This document shows positions 47,250 to 58,608 of a DNA stretch of 64,000 bases, one piece after another; within the stretch, counting starts at the first letter, position 1; every line of letters begins with the position of its first letter. The DNA is taken from positions 1,674,001-1,738,000 of the forward strand of contig JAWZSP010000005.1 in the NCBI GenBank assembly GCA_034401135.1. Reading direction: 5' to 3'. Made by a program: the position numbers and the translations under genes. The DNA is from Volutella citrinella. Taxonomy: Eukaryota; Ascomycota; Sordariomycetes; Hypocreales; Nectriaceae. The notes under the pieces are model-generated. The model was not told where the DNA came from and did no database searches. It saw nothing but the letters and a program-made list of their open reading frames with translations.

Positions 47250-48797
47250 ATGCCCGTCGAAGTCATTCTAAACACCCCCTTGGCCGACGCGCTCAATGCT
47301 GCCATCCAGCCCAAACTCGTCGAGGTTGGATGGGGCACCGGCGGCGCCGATGACTCGACCCTCGCCGAGTACATCATCCTGATGCTTGTGAACGGCAAGA
47401 CACAGGACCAAATCGCTGCTGAGCTCTCTGGAGAGCTGCTGAATCTCGGTCCTGACGACCCAACCACCCACGAGTTTTCCAAGTGGCTGTTTGACCAGAT
47501 CGAGGCCCTCAACGTCCAACTCAACGGTGGCGGCGATGCCATGGCTGGTGCGCCGCAAGACGGTGCCGCCAGCAGCGAAATGGACACAGACATGTTTTCC
47601 GTCGATGCCTCAGAACTCAACGCGTATGTCATCTACAAGAATCTGCTATGCCCCTCTTCGTCGCTAACTCTGAAATCAAGACCCACCGGTCCCCGATCAA
47701 TGCGAAATGGAAACAATCGCGGCGGGCGGGATAAGCGCATGTTTGGGCAAATGAGCAAGGCCATGGACCGATCTAGCGACAACGCCCTTCACCGCGTGCG
47801 AGGCCAGACAGGCAGCGAACGCATCAATACCCACTCCCGCGGACCCCCGACAGGCCCTAGGGGTGGCGGCCAAGGTCGTTTCGGCCGAAACAATGCCAAC
47901 CGCGCTGCCAACCTCCAAGCGGGGCTGGCGAACATGGCCGCCGGTGGCCCCGGTGCTCAGAACTGGATGATGTCGGGGGGCCAGCCAAACCAGATGGAGC
48001 TTGTCGCCATGTTGGAACAGCAGAACCAAATGATGTTCCAGCTCTCGCAGCAGCTGATGGGCGGCAACGGCCACCAGGGCGGCTTCGGAAACCAGCGCCG
48101 AGGAGGCAAGTCGCTGTTTGATCGCGTCCAGAACCCCGGCCGAAACAACTTCCGCAGAAATCACCAAGACAAGCAGGAAGGCGACAAGACCGGTGCCGAG
48201 GGCGAGGGCGAGGACACAGACATGTCTGGAAACAAGCGCGAGCCAACGAACCCCGAGGACTCTGTCTGCAAGTACAACCTGAAGTGCACCAACAAGGACT
48301 GCAAGTTCGCGCACCAATCGCCCGCCGCCCCGCCAGGCGCGAATGTGGACGTCAACGACGTGTGTAGCTTCGGCGCGGCGTGCAAGAACCGCAAATGCGT
48401 CGGTCGCCACCCTTCGCCCGCCGCCAGACTTGCTCACCAGGGCGAGCAGGACTGCAAGTTCTTCCCCAACTGCCAGAACCCGCGCTGCCCTTTCAAGCAC
48501 CCCTCAATGCCTCTCTGCCGCAACGGAGCGGATTGCACAACGGCGAACTGCAAGTTCACCCATGTTAGGACCAAGTGCAAATTCAACCCTTGCCTGAACC
48601 CGCAGTGCGCCTTTGCGCACGAGGAGGGCCAGCAGGGTGGCTTCAAGGACAAGGTGTGGACGGCGGGCGAGGAGAACCAGCACGTGAGCGAGCGCAGGTT
48701 CGTGGACGAGCAGGCCGGCGAGGAGCTGGTGAAGCCCGAAGGAGACAGCGCGATGAACCAAGACCAGCCCACTCAGGATACGGAAGTCATTGGGTAA
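47250..48797 (+). CDS. NAB2: Nab2-type nuclear poly(A)-binding protein
   Basis: Nuclear poly(A) RNA-binding protein that controls poly(A) length and mRNA export. Exons 47250-47623 and 47681-48797 give 496 residues; the intron uses a GTATGT donor and an ATCAAG acceptor. The N terminus (about 1-95) is the PWI-like helical domain seen in Nab2, with LAEYIILMLVNGKTQDQIAAEL. A central RGG/Gln/Asn-rich region (about 125-300) has GGRDKRMFGQ and a Gln-rich QQNQMMFQLSQQ stretch. At the C terminus are five tandem CCCH fingers (about 335-450): CKYNLKCTNKDCKFAH, CSFGAACKNRKCVGRH, CKFFPNCQNPRCPFKH, CRNGADCTTANCKFTH and CKFNPCLNPQCAFAH (the last with one residue fewer between its first two Cys). Yeast Nab2 has seven. 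The start at 47250 is the first ATG; upstream codons are open but lack ATG. Confidence 0.92.
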   Translation: MPVEVILNTPLADALNAAIQPKLVEVGWGTGGADDSTLAEYIILMLVNGKTQDQIAAELSGELLNLGPDDPTTHEFSKWLFDQIEALNVQLNGGGDAMAGAPQDGAASSEMDTDMFSVDASELNAYVIYKNLLCPSSSLTLKSRPTGPRSMRNGNNRGGRDKRMFGQMSKAMDRSSDNALHRVRGQTGSERINTHSRGPPTGPRGGGQGRFGRNNANRAANLQAGLANMAAGGPGAQNWMMSGGQPNQMELVAMLEQQNQMMFQLSQQLMGGNGHQGGFGNQRRGGKSLFDRVQNPGRNNFRRNHQDKQEGDKTGAEGEGEDTDMSGNKREPTNPEDSVCKYNLKCTNKDCKFAHQSPAAPPGANVDVNDVCSFGAACKNRKCVGRHPSPAARLAHQGEQDCKFFPNCQNPRCPFKHPSMPLCRNGADCTTANCKFTHVRTKCKFNPCLNPQCAFAHEEGQQGGFKDKVWTAGEENQHVSERRFVDEQAGEELVKPEGDSAMNQDQPTQDTEVIG

Positions 48798-49504
48798 ACT
48801 TGTGCACCAAGGTGGACGGCTCGGGCCCAGACGTATAAGATACCCACGCCGCCGGGCGGTCAAGTTCAGGGGCAGCCCCACGGGATGGACTGGCGGCTGC
48901 TGTAAAAGTGATGAAGGATTATGTACTACTACGGTCGAAATCTGGTGTCCCAGGGCTGGAAGAGGGAGTGGCAGTGTGACAGAGCATGACAGGGCGTTCT
49001 GGGAGTGGTGGGGAATTTTATGCAAAGATGGACGGGATGCTTTTTCTTTTTTTCTGCTTTTTTCTCTCCCCAGCTGAGACGGGATAGCTGCGACTTGCTT
49101 TGACACACTATTCTTATACCTAGAGGCCGATGAGTAGAAACGGCCATTGGTCCACGCATCGCATCATGATGCGAGACGGACCGGAGGACCGGGGAAGAAT
49201 GTAACCAACATGGCCCCTTTGGCTCTCCCCACTTGCTGCTCATGACGCTGGTGATGATTACGTGACTGCTGTATGTGTTGCTGTAGTTTAGTGAATAATT
49301 GACACAGGTAACGTCATGGAAATGGAGCATAATTTCTTTGTTGATAGTCAGTGAGGGACTGACTGCTCGGTCCGTGCCGCCTCCGACGCCTAGATTCGGC
49401 ATTGGCGGTGCAGCCCACCAACAACACCATGCCACTCTCGCCTCCTGCAGGAACCTCACCTTCACCTCCCGCACCACCCGGACATGCCCAATTGACTCCT
49501 CGAA
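48798..49504. other. Nab2 3' flank and Hem14 upstream region
   Basis: No gene is seen. The last 100 bases before the Hem14 start are C-rich leader sequence. Confidence 0.5.
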
Positions 49505-51483
49505 ATGGGCCTTCGGCGCGCAGAACACCTCGGCGCCGCTCTCCTGGGCTCCGCCACCCGCCGTGCCATTGCCCGCGCCCCCAATTGCTGCTCCTCGTCG
49601 CACCGCGCCCTCACACTCGCCGCAGCGGCCTCCTCGTCCCTCGGACGGCGACCTCGCCTCCCCGCCAAGCTCGCGAGCTGCAGCCATGGCCCGAGCGACT
49701 CGAGGCGGACACTTGTGAACGATGCTACCGAAAAGGGCGCCCGCATCGCCGTGCTGGGCGGCGGCATCACGGGCCTCACGACGGCGTACTACCTCGCCAA
49801 GAAGCTCCCCGAGACGACGCGCATCACCCTCTACGAGGCCAAGGACAGGCTCGGCGGCTGGGTCTGGACGCACAATGTCCCGGTGGACGTTGGTGGCCGG
49901 AGCGGCACGGTGCGCTTCGAGCGCGGCCCGCGGTCGTTGACGTCGCTCAACAGCAACACCTGGCGATACGATGACCTCGTTTTCTACGATTTGGTGCGGC
50001 CCATCTCTCTCGCGCAGCGGCCCCTGCCAGCTTCTTGGAGCCGGGCACCGCGGATCATCAGAGGGAGCTAACCTGCCGTTTAGTGTCTCGATCTCGGTCT
50101 CAGTTTCTCCTCCCCCCCGACGCTACCGCGATACATCTACTACCCGGACCACCTCGTCCAGCTCCCGCCTCCCATCGACCTTACCAGCGTCTTCACCGAG
50201 CCTGTCTACAATGGCTCCACCATGGCGGCCCTCCGCGTGTTCCTCAAGTCGCATCAGACCAAGAAGACGCCCTTCACCGACGTGTCCGTCGGCGAATGGC
50301 TCGATGACCTCACCGGCGGCGCCGAGGTCTCCCGCAACTTCGCCTCGGCCATGGTCCACGGCATCTACGGCGGCGACATTGACAAGCTGAGCGCCCGCAG
50401 CGTCTTTGACCGCATCTTCTGGGGCTGGTATCTCCCCAGCGTGAGCATGGGCAGGAGGATCGTGCCGAGCAGCGAGATGCCCGTCCTGGAAACACTGGGC
50501 GAGGACCCCCAGATCCAGAAGCTGGCGCTCGAGCCCAAGAGCGCCCTCATCGACTTTGGCGCCGCTGGCATGGGGGCCCTGCCCGACGCCTTGGCTGCGG
50601 CCCTCGAGGACCAGCCCAATGTCGAGATCAAGCTCGGCACGTCTATCAAGGGCTTGTCGTATAAGAAGACGGACAAGCAGGTGCAGGTACAGTGACGCAG
50701 TTCCCAGTTCGTCACGAGGCGATGCCCGCAGGCTAACAAAACTCCCAGGTCATCGAGGGCGGATCTGTAAAGACTCCTGGTACTTACGACAAGGTCATTT
50801 CCACACTCTCAGCTCAGGAGCTGAAGCCAGTGACCGGCAAGCAGCTCCCCTCGCTGGGCGACCACCGCGCCGTCTCCATCATGACGGTCAACATCTACTT
50901 CCCTGAGGAGGACATCAAGCCCAAGGGCTTCGGCTACCTCATCCCCAAAACGGTTGACCCCTCGGTCAACCCGGAGCACGCGCTCGGCGTCTTCTTCGAC
51001 TCGGACGTCCAGACGCCGTCGCCAGGCGAGCCCAAGGGCACCAAACTCTTCGTGCTCATGGGTGGCCACTACTACGACAGGCCGGGCGCCGTCATCCCCT
51101 CCGAGGAGGAGGCCATCCAGCAGGCCCGAACCCTGCTCGAGCGGCACCTCAACATCCCGCGCGACAAGCCCGCCCACGCCGTCGCGCGCCTCGCTCGCAA
51201 CTGCATCCCGCAGCACGAGGTCGGCCACCACGACCGGCTAGTCACCTTGCGCAAGGAGCTGCGCGACGCGTTTGACGGCCGGCTCGCCGTGACGGGCGGG
51301 TCCTTCTCACGCATCGGCGTCGTCGCCGCGCTCCGGGCCGGATACGACGCCGCCGTCGCGGCAGCCGCCGGGGATCCCGAGCAGTTCGCCAGCACGGGGC
51401 TCGAGTACCTCGACAACATGAACGAGTTCGCCGGCATCCCCGTTGAGCACATCAAGGTGCGAAACCTGGGTCAGCGTCCTTGA
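49505..51483 (+). CDS. HEM14: protoporphyrinogen oxidase, mitochondrial (heme biosynthesis)
   Basis: FAD enzyme of the mitochondrial inner membrane that oxidises protoporphyrinogen IX to protoporphyrin IX, the penultimate heme step. Exons 49505-49993, 50084-50686 and 50749-51483 give 608 residues. Residues 1-75 contain many Arg, Ala and Ser and almost no acids until the SDSRR region, consistent with a mitochondrial presequence. The FAD-binding motif RIAVLGGGITGLTTAYYLA is followed by ITLYEAKDRLGGWVWT and FERGPRSLTSLN. Later segments include RYIYYPDHLVQLP, FAGIP near the end (the family C-terminal FAD-contact region, preceded by VTGGSFSRIGVV) and DYDAAV-like GYDAAV. The first intron is unusual: the donor is GTGCGG, and its downstream exon restores the expected YIYYPDHL segment after 11 additional residues, so this junction is the weakest part of the model. 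The start is the first ATG giving a targeting sequence. Confidence 0.92.
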
Positions 51484-51915
51484 AAGCCCGACAGAGGCAG
51501 GCTGAGAAACAAACGGCGATTGGATGGAGACACACGGATTTTTTAGAACCTAGCCCTCGGGAGAGCGAGAGAGCGTGTATAAAAGAAAAAAAGCAAGGGC
51601 GAGGAGATGACGGATAAAAAAAGGGAGTTGGTAAGGAGTTCATACCCGGTCCTGGTGTCTCAGGCCGCGGCGTTCTCAACTCGATTTGCATACATAACAA
51701 TATCAACATCAATATCAAGAGAGTCGTCACAGGAGCAGCCCCGATAATTAGCAAATGCAATGTATCAATTCTTCATTGAGGTATCATTAAGCTGTAAAAA
51801 TCACTACCAGCCTCGCTTTGGGGGCAGGACCATTTCGCCGTCCCTGTCGCTTCCCAGACCCCCCCGTGTCCACGCTTTACACCCCGAAGTCTCCCAAGAA
51901 CCCCCCATCGCCGGC
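51484..51915. other. convergent 3' regions
   Basis: Spacer between convergent Hem14 and Med14 genes. It includes A-rich runs (AAAAGAAAAAAAGC and GATAAAAAAAG) near 51585-51625. No gene is seen. Confidence 0.5.
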
Positions 51916-54900
51916 TCAGTCCAGCACGACATACTGCGTGTTATCGGTGTTGCCGACATAGTCACCATTCAATGCATCGCCTCCGCCCAGGGCCAGCGCC
52001 CGCACCGCGCCGTCAATGGCCGTCAGCAGTCCCATCACGCCCTTGTTAGGCTTCGCGGCGGCGCTCGTCTTCAGCCCTCGCCAGTCCTCGCTCGTGTTGT
52101 CCCAGATGAGCCTGAGGGCCGTCGTCAGCTGCGCCTCAAATCCTTCATCGCCGTTTGCGACTTGGTCCGAGGCTTGTCGCCAGATATGCCACCAGGGCTC
52201 CCCGCGGCGGATCTTGATCCTGACCTGGAACGTGATGCTCCGGTTGTGCGGCTGGCCCATGACATTCAGCCCAGCTATGGTGTACCGAATACTCATCCAA
52301 TCAATCGCCTTCATGGAAAATTCGACCCAGCCCTGCTTCTGCGCCTTGAGCTCGGCCCAGTTGGCCTCGATTTGGCCGATCGCCCCCAATGCCGACAGAG
52401 AAGAAGGTAGCCAGACCATCAGAGCCTCAATTCCGCCGTCGCTGTTGGCGAGGCTCTGCATCAGGTCGACAACCCTGAGGTGGGGATTATCCTTCTCTAA
52501 TTTGATGTCGATATCATCCTTTGATAGATCCAGAGCGGCCCTCCATCGTCGCGGCCGCACAGCATTTTCCGCCGTCTCCGTAAATGGCTCGCTATATGAG
52601 AAAATGACCCTTCTTAGAGTCACGGATTCGCTCTGGATCGTTCCTTTAGCCTTGTCCATGGACTCCATGAAGTTAACAAATCGATCCACTGCCTTCACTC
52701 GAGAAGTCAGCACGCCCAAGATCGGTTGCCCAACTTCGTGGCGCACTCGTAGGCAGAACTCGGCCTTTTGCGGATCGTAAGAGACGTCACGGTCAACCAT
52801 GCCCCTGAGTGACGCGAATTGACCCGGTCGGCGAACTTTGATGATGGCATCCGATATGCATATGAGGACGGGCTTTGCCTTCCCGTCCCCAGCCGTTGAG
52901 GGTCTTGCAGCCGACTGCACTCCCTTGAACTGGATTGAGACTATGTCGTTGGCCCACGGTTGTTTCTCTGAGAGGTAGACACCCATCACCGGCCGCGCGC
53001 TGGCTGCAAGTTCGTTGTTGTTGCTCGCAGCATGGTGCGCCTTGGTACTTCCCTTGTCGGCGCATTCGAAAACCATCGAGGGGAAGATTCCCGACAGCGC
53101 GATATCGATCGAGGGTAGCCGCATTTGTTGCGGTAGGGAGCAGTTCCTCGTCTCATTGGGTCTGCTCCTAATACGACTCCGTTGCAGCGTACGCATGTCC
53201 ACGGACTGTGTTATCATTCCCGTGGAGAATAGTGTAAGGTTGTTCCAGAACGCATCTGATAGGTTGGGGTGGCCCTTGTAGAGTGGAAGCTTGGTATGGA
53301 ACCTGACGGCATGACTGGTGACGTTGCGGTCCCTGCAAAAATGTTAGCATATGTGCAATCTTTGATCCAATGGGGGCACCTTACACCTCGAGTAGCCACC
53401 ACTCATCCCCGCTCAGGCTGAGCAGGACCATGACGAACCAACTAGGCTCCCAGCCTTCTCTTTGCAACCAAATGGTCTTGGTCCATTCGCGAGTTTTAAC
53501 CACAGACCTCAACTCCTCGTTGCCAAGGAGACACTTTTGAGTGTTCCAGCCCATGTTGCCACCGCGCCGGTTTATTTCGTCCTCCAAGAACCCGCACCGA
53601 ACGTTTTCAAGGCATGACACGCCATCATCGGTGGGGTTCTTCCCGTTGTTGAGTAAATGTTCATGTTGGACAGTAAACTTGGAGTGTGGCTTGACGGCGA
53701 ATAGTCCCGTTGTTGGTTCCATCACCAAGGATGTAGTGCTATTGTATCCGACTTGCATAGCCAGGGACGAACTTGCTGGGTCGGATCGGGATACATGTAG
53801 GACCATGCCGGCCTCCCGTTGGCGGAATCGCGGTGCTTTCAAGAGTGTCCTGTGGATGCTGCTCAGGATATGCTCGATGTGAAGGCCAATTACTTGTCGC
53901 AACAGTGCCTCCGCCGACAGTTTCTCGCAATCGAGTGTGATTTCTGCGTCAGTGACCTCCTTGTTGTCTCGATACCATTTGGCTGTTAGAAAACTCGAAG
54001 AGTTGGCGCCAGCTTTGCCGTTCTTCTTGCGGCCGCTGTTGACTGCAACCAGCACCCAGCTCTTGGGGCCATTTGGCGGAGTCCTCGAGGTCCAGTACTG
54101 AATGGCCAGAGCTCGGTTCAAGGGTTCGACCACCAAGGTGCCCGTCCACGAGCCCTTGCTCAACTGGATCGCCTGTCGCCTTAGCTCACCCAGCTTGTGA
54201 GTCAACACGAACTCATGAAGGAACTGGTAGCATCCCGCAAGGCCATCCTTGCTGAGCACATCGTTGATGTAGGCGTCGAGGTAATTCCTCAGGGACTCGG
54301 GAATTGTCGAAGGGGAAGGGCTGAAGGAAAACCTGAAATCGATGAACCAAAATTGCTTTTCAAAATCCTCATCCGCGATTGTTAGATCGACCTCAAATTC
54401 GCCAGGAACTTTGAACGTAACACGGCCAGAGCCGATCTCGTACTTTCGGAATTGGTATGGGATTTTGTCGAATTCATCGAGGTTGAGTCGAAGAGATAGC
54501 AGGGTATTTAGGTCGTCTACCCACTTGAGTTGCTCGTCTGGTGTCAAGGCCGGGGGTTCGATATATTGGAGCTAGGAAGTCCGTTAGTTGCAGTCCAATA
54601 AGTCATATGATGAGTTACTCACATCTGGCATCCAGGCTGCCTTGCCAGTGGACAGAACCTGGAGGGCCGTCTTCAAATCCGGGCTGGGCATTCGAGCAAA
54701 GCTCAGGTCCCTCTTGACATTCACGGCATTATCGAGAGCGGCGTCGAACATGAACCGTTGCCGATCGATGTGGGCTTTCAAATCAATCAACTTGCTGACC
54801 ATCTCAGCTTTCCTGCTCCACTCCGACACGACAAGAGCCTTGACCCATTTCTCGTGCATATTCTGGGCGAATGTTAGAAGGGCAGCCTTCTTTCTGAGGT

Positions 54901-55354
54901 TTTCGTTGGAGGTATCATCAGCAGCCGTGCTTGAGAAGTTTGAGTTTCCATTGACGGCATTGGCAGGTATGGGCATCTTTGCAAGCTCGGCAACCTTGTC
55001 CTGGAGGGCGTTGTGCGTGGTTTGCGCGAGGCGCGTTAGAAGCAGCGAGAGGGGAATGAAGCCTTGTGTGATGTGCTCAATGTCGTCAGGCAGGTCATTC
55101 ATCCGGGCCTGGCCCTCGGCCTGGGCTCCGTGTTGCTCTGATGGCCGAGGGCCATTGGCTTCTGAGGGAGCTGCATTGCTCCCATTCACTGCCTTTTCAA
55201 CGACGCTTCCCGGGGCCACAGCCTTGTCGGTAGAGGGTGCATTATTCTGTTCCTTGACACCTGCCCCATTCACCCCGTTGGACATCGGATCTCGGTCGTG
55301 ATCGGTGCGCGCGCCACTCTGGCCGCCATTTTCCATGTTGACGAGGCCGGGCAT
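51916..55354 (-). CDS. MED14: Mediator complex subunit 14 (Rgr1)
   Basis: Scaffold subunit of the Mediator coactivator, linking its middle and tail modules. Exons 55354-54623, 54571-53385 and 53332-51916 join in frame to 1111 residues. Residues 1-80 are a low-complexity Asn/Gly/Ala-rich leader. The MED14 N-terminal domain starts at about 85-110 with DIEHITQGFIPLSLLLTRLAQTTHNAL, the most conserved fungal Rgr1 segment, and continues with EKWVKALVVSEWSRKAEMVSKLIDLK and FARMPSPDLKTALQVLSTG. The rest matches the large beta-rich domain with WFIDFRFSFSP and the IQLSKGSWTGTLVVEPLNRALAIQYWTSR block. The protein ends at VVLD. Only two introns are present. A second in-frame ATG six residues in (MENGGQSG) is an alternative start. 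Confidence 0.9.
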
Positions 55355-56694
55355 TCAACTATCCTGTCGCGCAGGGCTTCTGAAGACGGACTGACCGCCT
55401 CCTCGTCCCCAGAAAAAGTAGCGAGTGTGTGTTATCGTCGTATCGATTTATGTGTCTTTGAAGATCATGGGTATGCTGCAGTCGAGGTTGCCTAGGGGCG
55501 ATCTCCGTGCTGCATGACAGTCCAGATCGCCAGCACCAAGCTCGTTGCACCGGCGATCAAGGCGACGGCATAGAGTCTCGGAAGCTCGATGCGCGCTATG
55601 AAGCGCCCGTGCAGGAGAGCGCTTCGCGTTTGGCCGAGGGGGGGGCGGGCTTCGCGTGGCGATCGCTTCGAAAGGAGCCGACCGGTAGGGAGTCGCCGAT
55701 GGCTCTGCTTTGGAGACGCGATGCAGATGTTTCGGTGTTTCGAATCGCCTGGGTGTTTCTTATCGAATGCAGCACCGGTTTGGGGGCGTCGGGTGCGGAT
55801 CTGGCAACGCGGGCGCGGCAGAAGGATGGGATGAGTATGATGCGGATGGCCGAGATACGCAGGGCAGCCGACTTTGATTTTCCCTGTACGGGTGTTACCG
55901 TTCGCTGGCAATGGAGGACTTGCCGGGTCATGTGAGCCGTGGCGCACAGACCATCATGGATGCTTTGTCGCTGTGATGGAAGTGGCTGAAGGACCCACCA
56001 GCAAACCGATTGATTGTTCGATCTCAAGCTTATCACCGAAGGTTTTCCAGCATGTGAAGGTAAATGCAATGCCCAATGCTCATTGTTGAGGATCGGCTCA
56101 GGTCCTGAAGTCAAAGGCGGTATTTGTGGAGATTTTTATTATTTATTTTCCATCAGCAGCTAGCCACCATCACAAACAACAGCCGCTCGTCTGTCCCAGC
56201 GCGATGATGGCCCTTGATTGTTTGTCATGACGGGCAATATCTGATTGTACAAGCGTTTGGCTCACGAACCGACTAGGTTCATTTGTCCAGGCTCCCAGGC
56301 GCACACCTGTCAGCTCGGAGCTTGTATCACGTGCTGATTGAGGATATAAGAAATTGTATTGCTTGCAATTAGGGCCCTGGGCTGAGTCTGCGCACTTTCT
56401 TGGTTTGAGGGCCATGGTTTTGGGTCCTGACAAGCCATGTGCACGAACATATCTAAATAAGCCTCCGAAAGAAGTTTGCCCAAGATCCTCGCCGAAACCC
56501 GTCCCTCTACTCAAATTTTCTTCATTCATTCATCCACAGGTTCTGATATCGGTCTGACATGTAGGCATCCTGGCCTGAGATCGATCGCATGTTGTGGTCG
56601 GACAAGATGCATTAACTGGAAGAAAATGTTACTCACAGGGCCTCCCCATATGTACCCAGCCCAGGCACCGTCAGCGTAATGCTGGCCGAGATAC
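55355..56694. other. Med14 upstream region and G6PD 3' flank
   Basis: 1.3 kb. A minus-strand frame ending near 55492 encodes a C-terminal hydrophobic segment, but no ATG opens it. No supported gene. Confidence 0.5.
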
Positions 56695-58608
56695 TTACAA
56701 CTTGTTGGGGGTGGCGCTGGTGGTCGGCCACTGGTAGCCGGCGGCATCGCTGAACTTGTATCCGTACGAGGCGGTGAAATCGTCAAGCACGGCGGGGCCA
56801 CGGGAACCTGTTCATTGTCAGTTGACTCGTCACCACAATCACTACTGGCGTGGGAAAGCCTCTCACCGTAGGGGTACTCCATGGGAATAATCTCCTTGTT
56901 GTCGTCAAGGTAGTGGAGCAGAGGAGTGAAGACCCTCCAGCTGGCATCAAGCTCGTCATCACGGACGAAGTTGGAGTGATCGCCCTTCAGGCAGTCGAGA
57001 ACAAGCGACTCGTAGGCCTCGGGGATCTTGAGGTCGGAGAATCGTCGGCGGTAGGTGAGGTCGAGCTCGGTGACGACGGTCTGCATGCTCAGGCCAGGCA
57101 GCTTCGAGTTCATCTTGATGTAGACGCTCTCGTTGGGCTGGATGCGCATAACAAGCTCATTTCGGGGAATGTCCTTAAAAATACCCGAGGTGACATCCTT
57201 AAATTGGATTCGGATCTCAGTCTTCTGCTCGTTGAGCGCCTTTCCGGCCTTCATGATGAAAGGCACGCCATCCCATCGCTCGTTCTTGATGTAAGCAACG
57301 AGAGCACAGAAAGTGGGGCATCGCGACTCCTTGGGGACGGTATCGTCCTCACGGTAGGCGGGCTTGGTGCCGTCCAGAGACTTGCCGTACTGGCCAATGA
57401 TGACGTTCTTGGGCTCAATGGCAGGGATGGCGCGGAGGACTCGAACCTTCTCGTCACGGATATCTTCGGCGTTGAAGGAGATGGGGCGCTCCATGGCAAG
57501 GAGAGTGAGCACCTGGAGGAGATGGTTCTGCATGACATCTCGGATGATGCCGAACTCATCAAAGTATCCACCTCGGCCCTCGGTGCCGAAGGGCTCCTTG
57601 AAGGAGATCTGGACGTTGTCGATGTGGTGCCTGTTCCATGTAGCACCCAGGAAGGAGTTACCGAAGCGAAGAATCAGGATGTTCTTGACCATCTCCTTTC
57701 CAAGGTAGTGGTCAATTCGGAAGAGTTCCTGCTCGTTCCAGTCGGGCTCCAGCGACTTCTGCAGCTCGCGCGAGCTGGCAAGATCCTTGCCAAAGGGCTT
57801 CTCGACCTGTGGGGGTGGTAAGAAAACATGGCGTCAACGGAGAGGAGCCCTTGGAGCTTGGGGGGAGGGGGGGGCACTGTGACATACAATGACACGGGCA
57901 ATGCCGTTCTGGGGGTAGCAGCATCGCTTGAGGTGCTGGGAGACGATGGTGAAGACGCTGGGGGGGAGCGCCATGTAGAAGAGACGGTGGGTCGCGGATC
58001 GGCCCTTCTCGAGGTCCTTCAGGTGGTCGTTGAGAACGGTGAAGGACTCGTCCTTGTCATACTGGCCCGAGATGTAGGTGCACAGCTTGGTGAACTCCTC
58101 GAGCTGCTGCTCAGACTCCTTGGTGGGGGTCTTCATGTAGGACTTGATACGTCGCAGGTACTCCTCATGGTCCATCTTGGTGCGGGCATATCCAACGATT
58201 CGGACATCCTTGGGGAGGAATTGGTTTCGGTACTAGCTACGGCGTGAGTTTGGGGCTCGACGACTTGCAACGCGTTGTGGACTTACCAGGCCAAAGAGCG
58301 CGGGGTACTAATGGTGATGACAACCCGTGTTAGCGCAACAGTCATTCCAAAGGAGAGAAGTTGTTGACGCACCGTCTTCTTCTTAGCCAAGTCGCCGGAG
58401 GCACCGAGCACGACGATGGTGGTGTTCTCCTTGAGCTCCATGGTACTAGTAGCAATCACAGTCAGCAACAGGCTTCCCGGACAGTCCGAATGGTTTCGCG
58501 CAAACGTCGATGAGGGGGAGCAGCTAGACGAGGCGGCAGCCGCCAGAGAGGCATGGTGGGGGTGGCGGGCGGGACGTACGCAACAGCGGGATCGGTAGGG
58601 GCAGACAT
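56695..58608 (-). CDS. ZWF1: glucose-6-phosphate 1-dehydrogenase (oxidative pentose phosphate pathway)
   Basis: Cytosolic NADP+ enzyme that oxidises glucose 6-phosphate to 6-phosphogluconolactone and supplies NADPH. Six exons (58608-58580, 58445-58373, 58307-58287, 58232-57888, 57806-56867, 56807-56695) join in frame to 506 residues. The third exon is only 21 nt and encodes YPALFGL. The nucleotide-binding motif VVLGASGDLAKKKT lies just after the second ATG; the catalytic segment RIDHYLGKEMVKN contains the active-site His and substrate Lys; EKPFGKDLASS is the second family block. The end (GYQWPTTSATPNKL) is typical for fungal G6PD. The start at 58608 gives MSAPTDPAVA joined across the first intron to TMELKEN; an ATG at 58441 within exon 2 (MELKEN) would skip that exon and is an alternative start. 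Confidence 0.94.

Noticed and set aside
55492..55947. Possible tail-anchored membrane protein on the minus strand (LYAVALIAGATSLVLAIW near the C terminus)
   Set aside because: The frame opens only with GTG; no in-frame ATG precedes the hydrophobic part and no convincing splice links it to the overlapping ATG frame.
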